This document shows positions 1-6,056 of a stretch of 8,157 nt of DNA, piece after piece. A program made the position numbers and the translations under genes. The notes beneath the pieces were generated by a model. It saw nothing but the letters and a program-made list of their open reading frames with translations, was not told the DNA's origin and did not search any database. Positions within the stretch are counted from its first letter, which is position 1. The number at the start of each line of letters is the position of its first letter. The stretch is from JBAWAP01 sp049589355. GTDB taxonomy: Bacteria > Chloroflexota > Anaerolineae > VGOG01. The stretch is from NCBI GenBank assembly GCA_049589355.1, contig JBAWAP010000289.1, positions 1 to 8,157 of the forward strand, read 5' to 3'.

Positions 1-96
1 CCCCCAATCCAGGGCATGATGCGCCCGACGCTCCCGAATCCTCCACTGTAAAGCAGTTCACTCCCCGCGCCGCTTATCGCAATCCTTTGCTCCCCC

Positions 97-238
97 GCTT
101 CTTGGTTTGGCTAAACTGTACACTGAGCCTGGCTTGTAACTTGGTGTTCAGTTTTTGCACGAACTCGTCTTTGTTGGGTAGGCCAGGATTATTTCACATT
201 GCCTGGTACACCTCGTCTACGGTGGTGGAAATGAAGCG
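97..238 (-). pseudogene. Degenerate duplicate of the 3' end of the NotI-like endonuclease gene
   Basis: This 142-bp segment matches 631-772 with six substitutions by eye (about 96% identity), at a constant offset of 534 bp. Read on the minus strand it encodes the same stretch as residues about 242-288 of the endonuclease at 608-1495. Codon 256 has changed from CGA to TGA (194-196), so the reading frame is broken. Homology stops abruptly on both sides: upstream after the Arg-Phe-Ile-Ser region, and downstream after Thr-Lys-Lys, where the copy runs into a short unrelated tail and a stop. There is no start codon or promoter for it. It is most simply a partial tandem duplication, or the last remnant of a second endonuclease gene. 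The flanking bases 1-96 hold no gene I can support. Confidence 0.85.
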
Positions 239-264
239 GCTCCTGACAGTAGAGACAGTCGCAA

Positions 265-286
265 ACTACACTTTTCAAAGTGTAGT
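265..286. promoter_or_regulatory. Perfect 10-bp dyad with 2-nt centre
   Basis: ACTACACTTT and AAAGTGTAGT form a perfect 10-bp inverted repeat around a TC centre. The 2-nt centre is too short for a comfortable RNA hairpin and no T-tract follows, so a dimeric protein-binding site is more likely than a terminator. A smaller dyad of the same shape (CACATT-GA-AATGTG) lies at 327-340. Both sit in gene-poor DNA between the duplicated endonuclease fragment and the end of the 79-residue gene. No gene in view is positioned to be controlled by them, so the role is unknown. Confidence 0.5.
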
Positions 287-326
287 GCTTCAAGAGCAAG
301 AGAGGCTGCGGTCTATGCGGACACCA

Positions 327-340
327 CACATTGAAATGTG
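327..340. repeat. 6-bp dyad with 2-nt centre, related in form to 265-286
   Basis: CACATT-GA-AATGTG, a perfect 6-bp inverted repeat centred 58 bp from the centre of the larger dyad. Both have the pattern of an ACA-containing arm ending in T's, a 2-nt centre and the mirrored arm. It could be a second, weaker binding site or chance. The rest of 239-371 shows nothing else that I can support. Confidence 0.3.
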
Positions 341-371
341 GGGATTGAGGGCGTGATCGCTTATGCTAGGC

Positions 372-611
372 TCAAACGCGCGCTGCTTCCGCCTCGTACT
401 TGCTCGGAATCTCCATCATCTGCATGATGAGTCGCAGGGCTTCGTTTACGGCCTCATCGGTCGGAAAAGCCTGCGCAACATCTGGGGCAAGCAAAACCAC
501 GTTCTTCCCGGCCCGCCGATGGGGCGCATATCTGCCCTTGGCTACGATGGTCATCTTGGACAAGTCGTATTCGTCACGCAGTTCGTAATCGTCGGAATCA
601 ATCGGGGTCAT
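372..611 (-). CDS. Small uncharacterised protein, third gene of the NotI-like R-M operon
   Basis: A 79-residue, soluble-looking protein that I do not recognise. I chose the ATG at 611 because it overlaps the TGA of the endonuclease as ATGA, the usual arrangement for translational coupling. The ATG at 626 has GGA directly abutting it and no proper Shine-Dalgarno spacing. The protein opens with an acidic segment (MTPIDSDDYELRDEYDLS), then has a basic central patch (GRYAPHRRAGKN), a hydrophobic strand (VVLLAPDVA) and a C-terminal predicted helix around VNEALRLIMQMME. This layout of acidic start plus short strand/helix resembles small antitoxin-like or accessory proteins, but no conserved motif fixes a function. 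Its place directly behind an endonuclease suggests an accessory, regulatory or inhibitory partner of the restriction unit; that is inference. The gene is overlapped by a long shadow frame on the plus strand, which I reject. Confidence 0.7.
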   Translation of the reverse strand: MTPIDSDDYELRDEYDLSKMTIVAKGRYAPHRRAGKNVVLLAPDVAQAFPTDEAVNEALRLIMQMMEIPSKYEAEAARV

Positions 612-1495
612 GTATTCTTCACCCATTCCTGCTTCTTGGTTTGGCTAAACTGTACACTGAGCCTGGCCTGTAGCTTGGTGTTCAGTTTTTGCACGAACTC
701 GTCTTTGTTGGGTAGGCCAGGGTTGTTTCGCATTGCCTGGTACACCTCGTCTACGGTGGTCGAAATGAAGCGAGTTGGGATTAGGGTCAGGCGATTGTCT
801 TGGCGAACAAGATCGTACAGAGCAAACCGTGAAGCATGTCCAGATGAGAACCCATCCGTCTTGAAGCCATACCGATTGACCAGGTTTGCATAAATGTATT
901 CTTGAACCACCCAATAGCACTTTGTATCCCAGGTTTCGTACACGATGCCTTTGTTCATCAACTGGGTTATGGCGCGTTTGATGGAATCGTAGGTGTTCAT
1001 GCCGAATTTGTAGGTTTGTTCTTGCAGATCGCGACCCTGAAAGAAATCGAGTATCCCTTGAATCAATGCTCCTGTACTGGTCGTGGAGTCAGATTGAAAC
1101 TCGACAGGTACAAAATCCTCCACTTCGGGTTTCATTGGCTTGTGCCGAACGAGAACGTAATCTATGCTACCCACGTTTGGCAGGCTGACCTCAGGGAACA
1201 CGATGGTGTTGTTGAAATCCCCAAAGTAGTGCAAGGCAACGTCCTCCAAGACTCTGGATACCCCTTCGATGGTGCCCTGTTCTTCAAAGCGACGCGGACA
1301 AATGGTATGGATTTTGCCATTATGCTCCGCTGAACAGACACCGAAGGCGAAATCAATCAGCCGACTTTTCTTGTCGCAAGGGCGATTTACGAACGGGCAC
1401 CAGTGTTTCTCGCGGACGTCTTGAGCCTCCGCTGAGCGGTTTCCAATTGGGTATCCAAAAATCTCTGCTGGACGGTTACCCGTGCTTTTCGTCAT
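608..1495 (-). CDS. NotI-family type II restriction endonuclease
   Basis: A 295-residue predicted site-specific DNA endonuclease. The N-terminus resembles NotI: an E-(I/F)-FG motif (residues 11-14), followed by four cysteines (C33 in WCPF, C40, C54 in GVC, C66 in ICPRR), matching the four-Cys iron-binding fold described for NotI. A PD-(D/E)XK core follows: D112 in SIDYVLV, then E132-x-Q134 in PVEFQ. This is the same unusual D…ExQ triad and nearly the same spacing as in NotI (D160, E182, Q184, from memory). At 295 residues it is shorter than NotI (383), but no piece of the core is visibly missing. The start ATG directly abuts the stop of the methyltransferase (TAGATG), with GGGAGG about 9 nt upstream inside that gene as ribosome-binding site. 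The recognition sequence cannot be read from the protein. The cognate methylase is almost certainly the upstream gene. Confidence 0.82.
   Translation of the reverse strand: MTKSTGNRPAEIFGYPIGNRSAEAQDVREKHWCPFVNRPCDKKSRLIDFAFGVCSAEHNGKIHTICPRRFEEQGTIEGVSRVLEDVALHYFGDFNNTIVFPEVSLPNVGSIDYVLVRHKPMKPEVEDFVPVEFQSDSTTSTGALIQGILDFFQGRDLQEQTYKFGMNTYDSIKRAITQLMNKGIVYETWDTKCYWVVQEYIYANLVNRYGFKTDGFSSGHASRFALYDLVRQDNRLTLIPTRFISTTVDEVYQAMRNNPGLPNKDEFVQKLNTKLQARLSVQFSQTKKQEWVKNT
631..772. repeat. 142-bp direct repeat, functional copy inside the endonuclease gene
   Basis: Second member of a direct repeat pair with 97-238. This copy is the intact coding version inside the endonuclease gene; the other copy is a broken fragment. 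The two copies flank the 79-residue gene, so homologous recombination between them would delete that gene and 534 bp. Five of the six differences are transitions that, on the plus strand, put A or T in the broken copy where this copy has G or C. This fits drift of an unselected duplicate. Confidence 0.85.
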
Positions 1496-3574
1496 CTAGC
1501 TTTTTCCTCCCATAAGCTCCTTCCAAATGGTACGGATTTCCATCGTCGAATGTCCGCTCTCCAGCAGCCAACCTAATGTCATGCCACATTGACGACAAAA
1601 GGTTTCACTGTCGTTGGTGTCAATAGCTTCCAACGGTGACCAGGAAGCGGCGGTGTCCTGAGCTTGTCGAAGGGTTGGCGCATCCCCATCGAGAGCAAAA
1701 ACCAAAATGCTATCGTGCTTGATCGCGTTCAGATTCCTGATGTGTACTGAGATAGGATGTTCCGAAAACACGACGTAGACGTTCATCAGTCTGAAGCCAG
1801 CACTTTTGAGGGCAATGGTGAGTTCGGCCCAGGCGTTAGGATCCCAGTGATGGAATGTAAATACCATCCGTCCCGTCTGGTGTTTAAGTACGCGCCCACA
1901 TTCAGCAAAAATGCCGGCCAGCACCGTCATAAAGCTACTGCTACCGTCAGTTGCTTTGGTTGCCACAGCACTATGGGCTTCGTTGTAGGTCCAATTGACT
2001 TCGTCGGGAAGCAAGCGTGCCAGCCACACTCGGAAAAAAGCGGCCAGGTTGCTATATTGTACGCTGTCATAGTAGGGAGGATCGGTCACGATCAAATCTA
2101 CCGAGCGATCGTCAATCGGCAGGTCACGTGAGTCGCCGTGAATGAGCCAGAAGGTTTGACGACCAGTGGTCAGCTCAGTCTGGTCAAGAGCCTCAATGCC
2201 TCCATCTTCTTCTCCTGGTATCTTGATCAACTGGCTTTTACCATCTGGCCCAATCTTTCGTTCCACTGGTGATATAGCCCATTTGCGTCCGCGTTCGATG
2301 CGATCATGAAAAAGCAGTTGCAGATTGCCAGAAGACTTCTGGCGATTGATGGGGTTGTTCTCCAAAGCGGTGTAGGGGAAAGAATAAGCGTGGAGGGCGA
2401 AAACGTGCCGAATAGCGCCTGGCCGCTGTTTGTACCAGCCCTTGTAACCACAGAGCATGGAGTTAAACTCAAGTGAGGTGGATACAAGCAGGCCCAGGTT
2501 GAGTCTTATCACACCATCGTACTCGCGCAATTGTCGAATGGCCTGGTGAAGGTAAAGCAATTGGCGAGATGAGAAAACATCAAGATACGAGTGGATGTTG
2601 CGCCTTATCAGATCACCGGACTTAGGGCCATCTTGCACCGTGAAATCTTCTAGCGCCCCAAAGTCTAGCCCGTCCCGCAGCATCTCAGCCTGGTCAATTC
2701 GTGTCAAATCAAGCTCGCCAGGCGAGCGAAAGAACAAACCATGCTCAGGACAGGCTGCCACAATCGCCATCGGCACGTAGCGAGCATAATACGGCACATC
2801 AAGCAATTCCTGATATTCTAGCCCACAGACTGGACATGCCTTCTCGGCTTTAGTGATCAAGCGCGTGGTTTTGGCTGAACCACTGGGACCGCTTTGGCTG
2901 TCAGTGATCTCCCAGCTCTCCGGCCAAATGCGGATCTTGCGGTCAGCCTCGTGGCGCAAATCGTATTGGTCAATCTGTACCACCTCTCCACAAGCGCAAG
3001 ATTTGCGCAGGCCGTGGAGGGTGTACTGAAAGTCCAGGGTCTGCTTGCAGGTTGGACATTCAGTTTGGAAATAATGCCCCAAACTACGATGTAGCTCGGC
3101 AAAGAACTGATTGAAAGCGGCCCGTAAATCTCCCAAAGCTGCTCGAGTGAGGGTAGCTCGAGCCTGTACAACTGGAATCGGGTCTATGTCTGCCCCAATA
3201 ACATTCGCACCTAACCGGATTGCTTCGTGAAGGGTTGTGCCACCGCCCATCATTGGGTCGAGCACAATTTTGCCCTCTAACCCACCAGGCGCGTAGTAAT
3301 CGCGACGTCTAACATTGGGCACAAATTGCTTGAGTATGGCACGAAAAGTGGAACCGCAGCGGCGCGCCCACCATTTATGCAGATAGGTATTGGGGCGGAA
3401 GAGATGCTTGTTGTACACTTCGAGTCGGGAGAGTGCATCAACGAACTTTTCAGGAAAGGAATCATCTATCACCAGGCTGTACTCAGTTTGAGGGGCGCGG
3501 TATAGTTCATCAAAGGCCAACTGTCGGGCCTCTCGGATGACACGATTCGCTGGAGATTCAACTCTTTCAGTCAT
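1496..3574 (-). CDS. Zn-ribbon DNA methyltransferase, partner of the NotI-like endonuclease
   Basis: A 692-residue AdoMet-dependent DNA methyltransferase of the kind grouped as 'adenine-specific DNA methylase containing a Zn-ribbon' (COG1743/DUF1156-like). Visible in order: a KWWARR motif (67-72) typical of this group; the AdoMet-binding motif DPMMGGGTT (106-114); paired Cys clusters CPTC (173-176) and CACG (193-196), then CPVC (247-250), probably metal-binding ribbons in the insert/target-recognition part; the catalytic motif DPPYYD (498-503); and a late CRQC (660-663). DPPY favours N6-adenine, but N4-cytosine cannot be excluded. An upstream TTG at 3631 would add 19 residues, but it lies in the -35 box; the ATG at 3574 has AAGGAAA about 7 nt upstream, so I take 3574. 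First gene of the three-gene operon, abutting the endonuclease. Near residue 620 the coding sequence contains an interspersed repeat read as LRQAQD. Confidence 0.85.
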   Translation of the reverse strand: MTERVESPANRVIREARQLAFDELYRAPQTEYSLVIDDSFPEKFVDALSRLEVYNKHLFRPNTYLHKWWARRCGSTFRAILKQFVPNVRRRDYYAPGGLEGKIVLDPMMGGGTTLHEAIRLGANVIGADIDPIPVVQARATLTRAALGDLRAAFNQFFAELHRSLGHYFQTECPTCKQTLDFQYTLHGLRKSCACGEVVQIDQYDLRHEADRKIRIWPESWEITDSQSGPSGSAKTTRLITKAEKACPVCGLEYQELLDVPYYARYVPMAIVAACPEHGLFFRSPGELDLTRIDQAEMLRDGLDFGALEDFTVQDGPKSGDLIRRNIHSYLDVFSSRQLLYLHQAIRQLREYDGVIRLNLGLLVSTSLEFNSMLCGYKGWYKQRPGAIRHVFALHAYSFPYTALENNPINRQKSSGNLQLLFHDRIERGRKWAISPVERKIGPDGKSQLIKIPGEEDGGIEALDQTELTTGRQTFWLIHGDSRDLPIDDRSVDLIVTDPPYYDSVQYSNLAAFFRVWLARLLPDEVNWTYNEAHSAVATKATDGSSSFMTVLAGIFAECGRVLKHQTGRMVFTFHHWDPNAWAELTIALKSAGFRLMNVYVVFSEHPISVHIRNLNAIKHDSILVFALDGDAPTLRQAQDTAASWSPLEAIDTNDSETFCRQCGMTLGWLLESGHSTMEIRTIWKELMGGKS
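1654..1673 (-). repeat. Interspersed micro-repeat inside the methyltransferase gene
   Basis: On the minus strand this reads CCTTCGACAAGCTCAGGACA and is translated in frame as LRQAQD, between the end of the catalytic domain and the final CRQC cluster. A variant with the same ends is found at 6127-6147. Small dispersed repeats with this core occur in many copies in some bacterial genomes, often inside coding regions; I recall them especially from Chloroflexota. Its presence within a low-complexity linker suggests tolerated insertion. Confidence 0.6.
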
Positions 3575-3602
3575 TACCAGTTTCCTTTGTGTATCTACCA
3601 AG

Positions 3603-3631
3603 AGGATATACCCGCTTCCGGTTCTTGTCAA
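3603..3631 (-). promoter_or_regulatory. Promoter of the methyltransferase-endonuclease operon
   Basis: On the minus strand there is a perfect -35 box TTGACA (3631-3626), a 17-nt spacer and a -10 box TATCCT (3608-3603, four of six consensus positions). Initiation would fall near 3596, giving a leader of about 20 nt before the ATG at 3574, with the AAGGAAA ribosome-binding site in between. This placement is the main reason for rejecting the upstream TTG start of the methyltransferase. The -35 box overlaps the stop codon of the DUF2807 remnant. Confidence 0.6.
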
Positions 3632-3765
3632 AAGGGATTGCCCAGGCTGGTTACACTCCCAGGGCCCGAGATAGTCTTCCTGACCGTGGGAGTGCCGTAA
3701 TATTCCACGCTGCCAAGACCGGCAACAAGTCGAATCTCGATTAGGCGGTCGGCTTCAGCGAGTGG
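3628..3765 (-). pseudogene. C-terminal remnant of a DUF2807 (head-GIN, adhesin-like) protein
   Basis: A 45-codon open stretch with no start codon, bounded upstream by TAA and ending in TGA at 3628. Its translation has the glycine/serine beta-solenoid pattern seen at the C-terminus of DUF2807 proteins: GLGSVEYYGTPTV followed by ISGPGSV and LGNP, two turns of the G-x-G-x-V repeat with the usual G-(N/T)-P-T link. The rest of the gene is missing; the plus-strand promoter of the antitoxin gene begins 28 bp beyond. It therefore marks a junction where foreign DNA replaced or cut a resident cell-surface protein gene. It is short, so the family call rests on pattern recognition only. Confidence 0.5.
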
Positions 3766-3792
3766 TTAGGTGGCCCCGGTCTGTTGCGACAC

Positions 3793-3821
3793 TTGACAAA
3801 GAAACATTTGTTTGGTATAAT
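3793..3821 (+). promoter_or_regulatory. Consensus sigma-70 promoter for the antitoxin-methyltransferase operon
   Basis: TTGACA (3793-3798), an exact 17-bp spacer, and TATAAT (3816-3821): a perfect match to the sigma-70 consensus in both boxes and in spacing. Transcription should start near 3828, some 36 nt before the antitoxin ATG. A promoter this strong in front of a methyltransferase would normally need a repressor, and a palindrome covers the -10 box (3811-3829). Confidence 0.85.
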
Positions 3822-3829
3822 ATACCTAA
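3811..3829. promoter_or_regulatory. Palindromic operator covering the -10 box
   Basis: GGTATA-A-TATACC (3814-3826) is a perfect 6-bp inverted repeat around one base. Allowing one mismatch it extends to 3811-3829. It fully covers the TATAAT box. Phd/YefM antitoxins bind short palindromes at their own promoters and repress transcription, so the product of the first downstream gene is the natural candidate to bind here. Binding is inferred, not shown. Confidence 0.6.
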
Positions 3830-3863
3830 ATTAGCTATTTTGGACATTATCTAAGGGGGCGTG

Positions 3864-4118
3864 ATGATTGCTAAGAAGATTAGTTCCACTCAAGCGCAGA
3901 ACAACTTTGGTCAAGTTCTGAATGATGTCACACAGAATCATACTCGCTATATCATCGAACGTCACGGTGTGCCTCAAGTTATCATACTCGGTTTTGATGA
4001 TTTTGCCCATGTGTTGGATGACGAAAGCGAGCGCCAACAGATGGAATCTATCCTAAGAGAACTCCGCCCCGAATACCACCTGGGACAAGTTATCAGTTCA
4101 ACCTCCGCTACGAAATAG
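3864..4118 (+). CDS. Phd/YefM-family antitoxin-like DNA-binding protein (no toxin partner)
   Basis: An 84-residue protein with the classic Phd/YefM N-terminal fold: KKISSTQAQNNFGQVLNDV (dimerisation/DNA-binding helix region), then YIIERHGVPQVIILGFDDF, equivalent to the family's I.R.G.P.AVL….DY segment, then a helical C-terminal tail that in true antitoxins wraps the toxin. The GTG at 3861 lies almost on top of the AGGGGG ribosome-binding site (3854-3859), so I prefer the ATG at 3864. In normal systems a RelE/YoeB, Doc or PIN toxin gene follows immediately; here the next gene is a DNA methyltransferase 25 bp downstream. Either the toxin was lost, or the protein serves as autorepressor of the modification operon, analogous to the control proteins of other restriction-modification systems. 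The strong promoter with a palindrome over its -10 box supports autoregulation. Confidence 0.85.
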   Translation: MIAKKISSTQAQNNFGQVLNDVTQNHTRYIIERHGVPQVIILGFDDFAHVLDDESERQQMESILRELRPEYHLGQVISSTSATK

Positions 4119-4143
4119 AAACCATCAAACTGGGGCACTCAAA

Positions 4144-5529
4144 ATGACACGATTGACAGATTTGCGAGACAGGGAAGCGAAACAGTTAAGATTGTTTGAA
4201 GCAGATGAAGAACAGTCCGCCTTATCGGACAACGGCAGTTCGCATTTCAACGACCCTTCTTTTGCCAACAACAAAACACAACCTATCCACCGATGGGTTC
4301 CGTGGATCGCTGGATTCTCTAGCGACTTTGTTAGAGACGTGTTGAACAGGTATCTGCCCGATAACGGAACCGTCTTGGATCCGTTCTCTGGCATAGGTAC
4401 TACTTTGGTGGAAGCCATTTTGCTTGGCCATAATGCGACTGGGTTTGAAATCAATCCGTATGCCGTCCTGGCCTGCCGCACAAAGGTTAACGCTCATCGA
4501 ATCGCTGTCGAGAGATTGTTAGGTGAGATGTTGAGATTCCGGACATTCTATAACGAGAAAACCTCAACTGATTATATTCCTAAAAGCACTCCCCCAAAAG
4601 GATTCAAGACACGCTCCTCGTTTTATAGCCCCAAGGTATTGCAAAAAGTCCTGATTTTACAAGATTTCATTGCTACTGTCATGGATTCCGGCTTACAAGA
4701 TGTATTCAGGTTAGCCTTTGCCTCAACGATGGTGCGCTACTCAAATTACTCGTACGAACCAAGCCTGGGCAGACGAGTGAGTGCCGGAAAATCTGAGATT
4801 CAGGATTTTCCAGTTGGTCAAGCAATCCTGGCGAAGTTGTCACAAATGGCAGAAGACATCTCTTGGCTTCAACAGAATCTGGCAGGTCAGCAACCGAGTG
4901 TGCAAATTGTCAATGATTCCTTCTTCAAATATGAGTCCCATCTAGGCCCTGAGTCAATTGACCTCATAGTTACGTCACCACCTTACCTGAACAACTATCA
5001 CTACAATCGAAACACACGCCCACATCTATACTGGTTAGGATACGCAGAAAGCCCGCAAGACCTGAAACCTCTCGAACTCTCAAACTTTGGTAAATACTGG
5101 CAGACTGTTCGCGAGCAAGACATTGTGGATCTGGAATTCTCTTTGCCAACCACAGACCTGGCAGAACGGCTGCAAACGCTCAGGAAGGTTAAACCTGAAA
5201 GAGGCATCTATGGTGGTAGTGGATGGGCAAACTACGCAGCCTCGTACTTCAACGATTGTTACAGATTTGCACAAGGTATCAAATACACTCTGAAGTCAGG
5301 TGGCACGGCTTTGGTCGTCATTGGGAATAGCATATTGCAGGGTATCTTGATACCGACCGACCAATACTTTGGCAAAATCGCTGAGTCTGTAGGGCTTGAA
5401 CTGGTCAGAGTTGACATACCACGGGCAACCCGCGTTGGGAATAGTATCATTCAATCAGACGTTCGTGTCGTCAAGGCTAAGAGTTCGCATCAGTTGTATG
5501 AAGCCATAGTGGAGTTAAGGAAAGCGTAA
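4144..5529 (+). CDS. DNA methyltransferase (probably N4-cytosine) of the decayed Eco29kI-type R-M module
   Basis: A 461-residue AdoMet-dependent DNA methyltransferase. Motif I DPFSGIGTT is at residues 79-87, with the following acidic FEIN (about 101-104) as motif II. Catalytic motif IV TSPPY is at 277-281, preceded by a hydrophobic strand (IDLIVT). Motif I lies before motif IV with about 190 residues between, the alpha-type order. SPPY is most typical of N4-cytosine enzymes, though N6-adenine specificity is possible. A later GGTALVVIGNS segment (about 390-400) fits the motif VI region. It starts 25 bp after the antitoxin-like gene with only a weak GGGG ribosome-binding site, so it is likely co-transcribed from the promoter at 3793. 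It converges with, and at its 3' end overlaps by 15 bp, the ancestral reading frame of the Eco29kI-like nuclease. The frame is intact, so modification activity is probably retained although the nuclease is broken. Confidence 0.85.
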   Translation: MTRLTDLRDREAKQLRLFEADEEQSALSDNGSSHFNDPSFANNKTQPIHRWVPWIAGFSSDFVRDVLNRYLPDNGTVLDPFSGIGTTLVEAILLGHNATGFEINPYAVLACRTKVNAHRIAVERLLGEMLRFRTFYNEKTSTDYIPKSTPPKGFKTRSSFYSPKVLQKVLILQDFIATVMDSGLQDVFRLAFASTMVRYSNYSYEPSLGRRVSAGKSEIQDFPVGQAILAKLSQMAEDISWLQQNLAGQQPSVQIVNDSFFKYESHLGPESIDLIVTSPPYLNNYHYNRNTRPHLYWLGYAESPQDLKPLELSNFGKYWQTVREQDIVDLEFSLPTTDLAERLQTLRKVKPERGIYGGSGWANYAASYFNDCYRFAQGIKYTLKSGGTALVVIGNSILQGILIPTDQYFGKIAESVGLELVRVDIPRATRVGNSIIQSDVRVVKAKSSHQLYEAIVELRKA

Positions 5530-6056
5530 TCCCTCAAGGAATTGCTGAACCCCCGCTATTACATCCTCCGGACGTGGAGATTCTCCGGTCAATCGCTCCG
5601 CCCACAGTCTGCCAGGATGCAGGACATCCCATTCCGATTTCGCCTGGTTGTAGCGACCCTTTCACTTTCAATGCCGCCAAGAATCATAAACCTGCATCGA
5701 AAATCATCAATCTGTAGATTAGTTGCTTGCTGTATGCTCCTCACGTGTTCCCGCAACCTTTGATATAGAACTGGTGTTTCTGAGTCCGTGATCCGCGCCA
5801 TTCGCCACCCTGATGGTACAGCCTTGCCTATGTAAATCGGCTGAACGCAGGTTTGCCGGTTCAGCTCAGCGATCTTGATGTACAGCTCAAAATCACCAGC
5901 GTAGTATAGCCCATAAACGCCAGCACCAATGAGCCTGCTGGGCGGTGGTATTCTGTGCACAGGCGTTGCAGTGAAAAACCTGACCGCTTCATCTACAACG
6001 CTTTGAAACTGCGGCGAGTGGAAGACGTGCAAATTGAAGTCAAAGTTCGTTGTCAT
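5515..6056 (-). pseudogene. Eco29kI-family GIY-YIG restriction endonuclease, inactivated by internal deletion
   Basis: The N-terminal part (residues 1 to about 131, from the ATG at 6056) is clearly Eco29kI-like: GVYGLYY (46-52), YIGK (75-78), and LYQRLREH with R100 and H104, in the same relative register as Eco29kI Y49, Y76, R104 and H108. After FRCRFMILGGIES the reading frame runs into unrelated sequence and stops at 5589. In another frame the family's true C-terminus resumes: KGRYNQAKSEWDVLHPGR, then WAERLTG, and ends at a TAA at 5515-5517. Together the pieces make about 180 codons against about 214 in Eco29kI. Around 35 codons, expected to hold the catalytic Glu and Asn (E142 and N154 in Eco29kI), are missing near 5655-5669 and the frame is shifted. 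The 155-residue open frame should therefore be catalytically dead. Its ATG overlaps the stop of the upstream DUF1116 fragment (ATGA). Confidence 0.85.

Noticed and set aside
1..96. Possible gene start or end at the left edge
   Set aside because: Short open stretches exist on both strands but none has a start signal, stop context or recognisable motif.
265..286. Rho-independent terminator
   Set aside because: The centre is only 2 nt, the arms are AT-rich at the loop and no T-tract follows on either strand.
363..893. 176-codon plus-strand open frame across the left operon
   Set aside because: It lies antisense to the 79-residue gene and the endonuclease, has no ribosome-binding site, and its similarity to the frame at 87-356 is simply the antisense of the 142-bp duplication.
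3575..3631. TTG start giving a 711-residue methyltransferase
   Set aside because: The TTG falls in the TTGACA -35 box and has no Shine-Dalgarno; the ATG at 3574 has one and gives a 692-residue protein.
4119..4143. Hidden toxin gene between the antitoxin and methyltransferase
   Set aside because: Only 25 bp separate the genes, and no toxin-sized frame of either strand in the area has toxin features.
5589..5660. Last 24 codons of the 155-residue nuclease frame as genuine protein
   Set aside because: They are the out-of-frame reading of DNA that encodes the conserved Eco29kI C-terminus in another frame.
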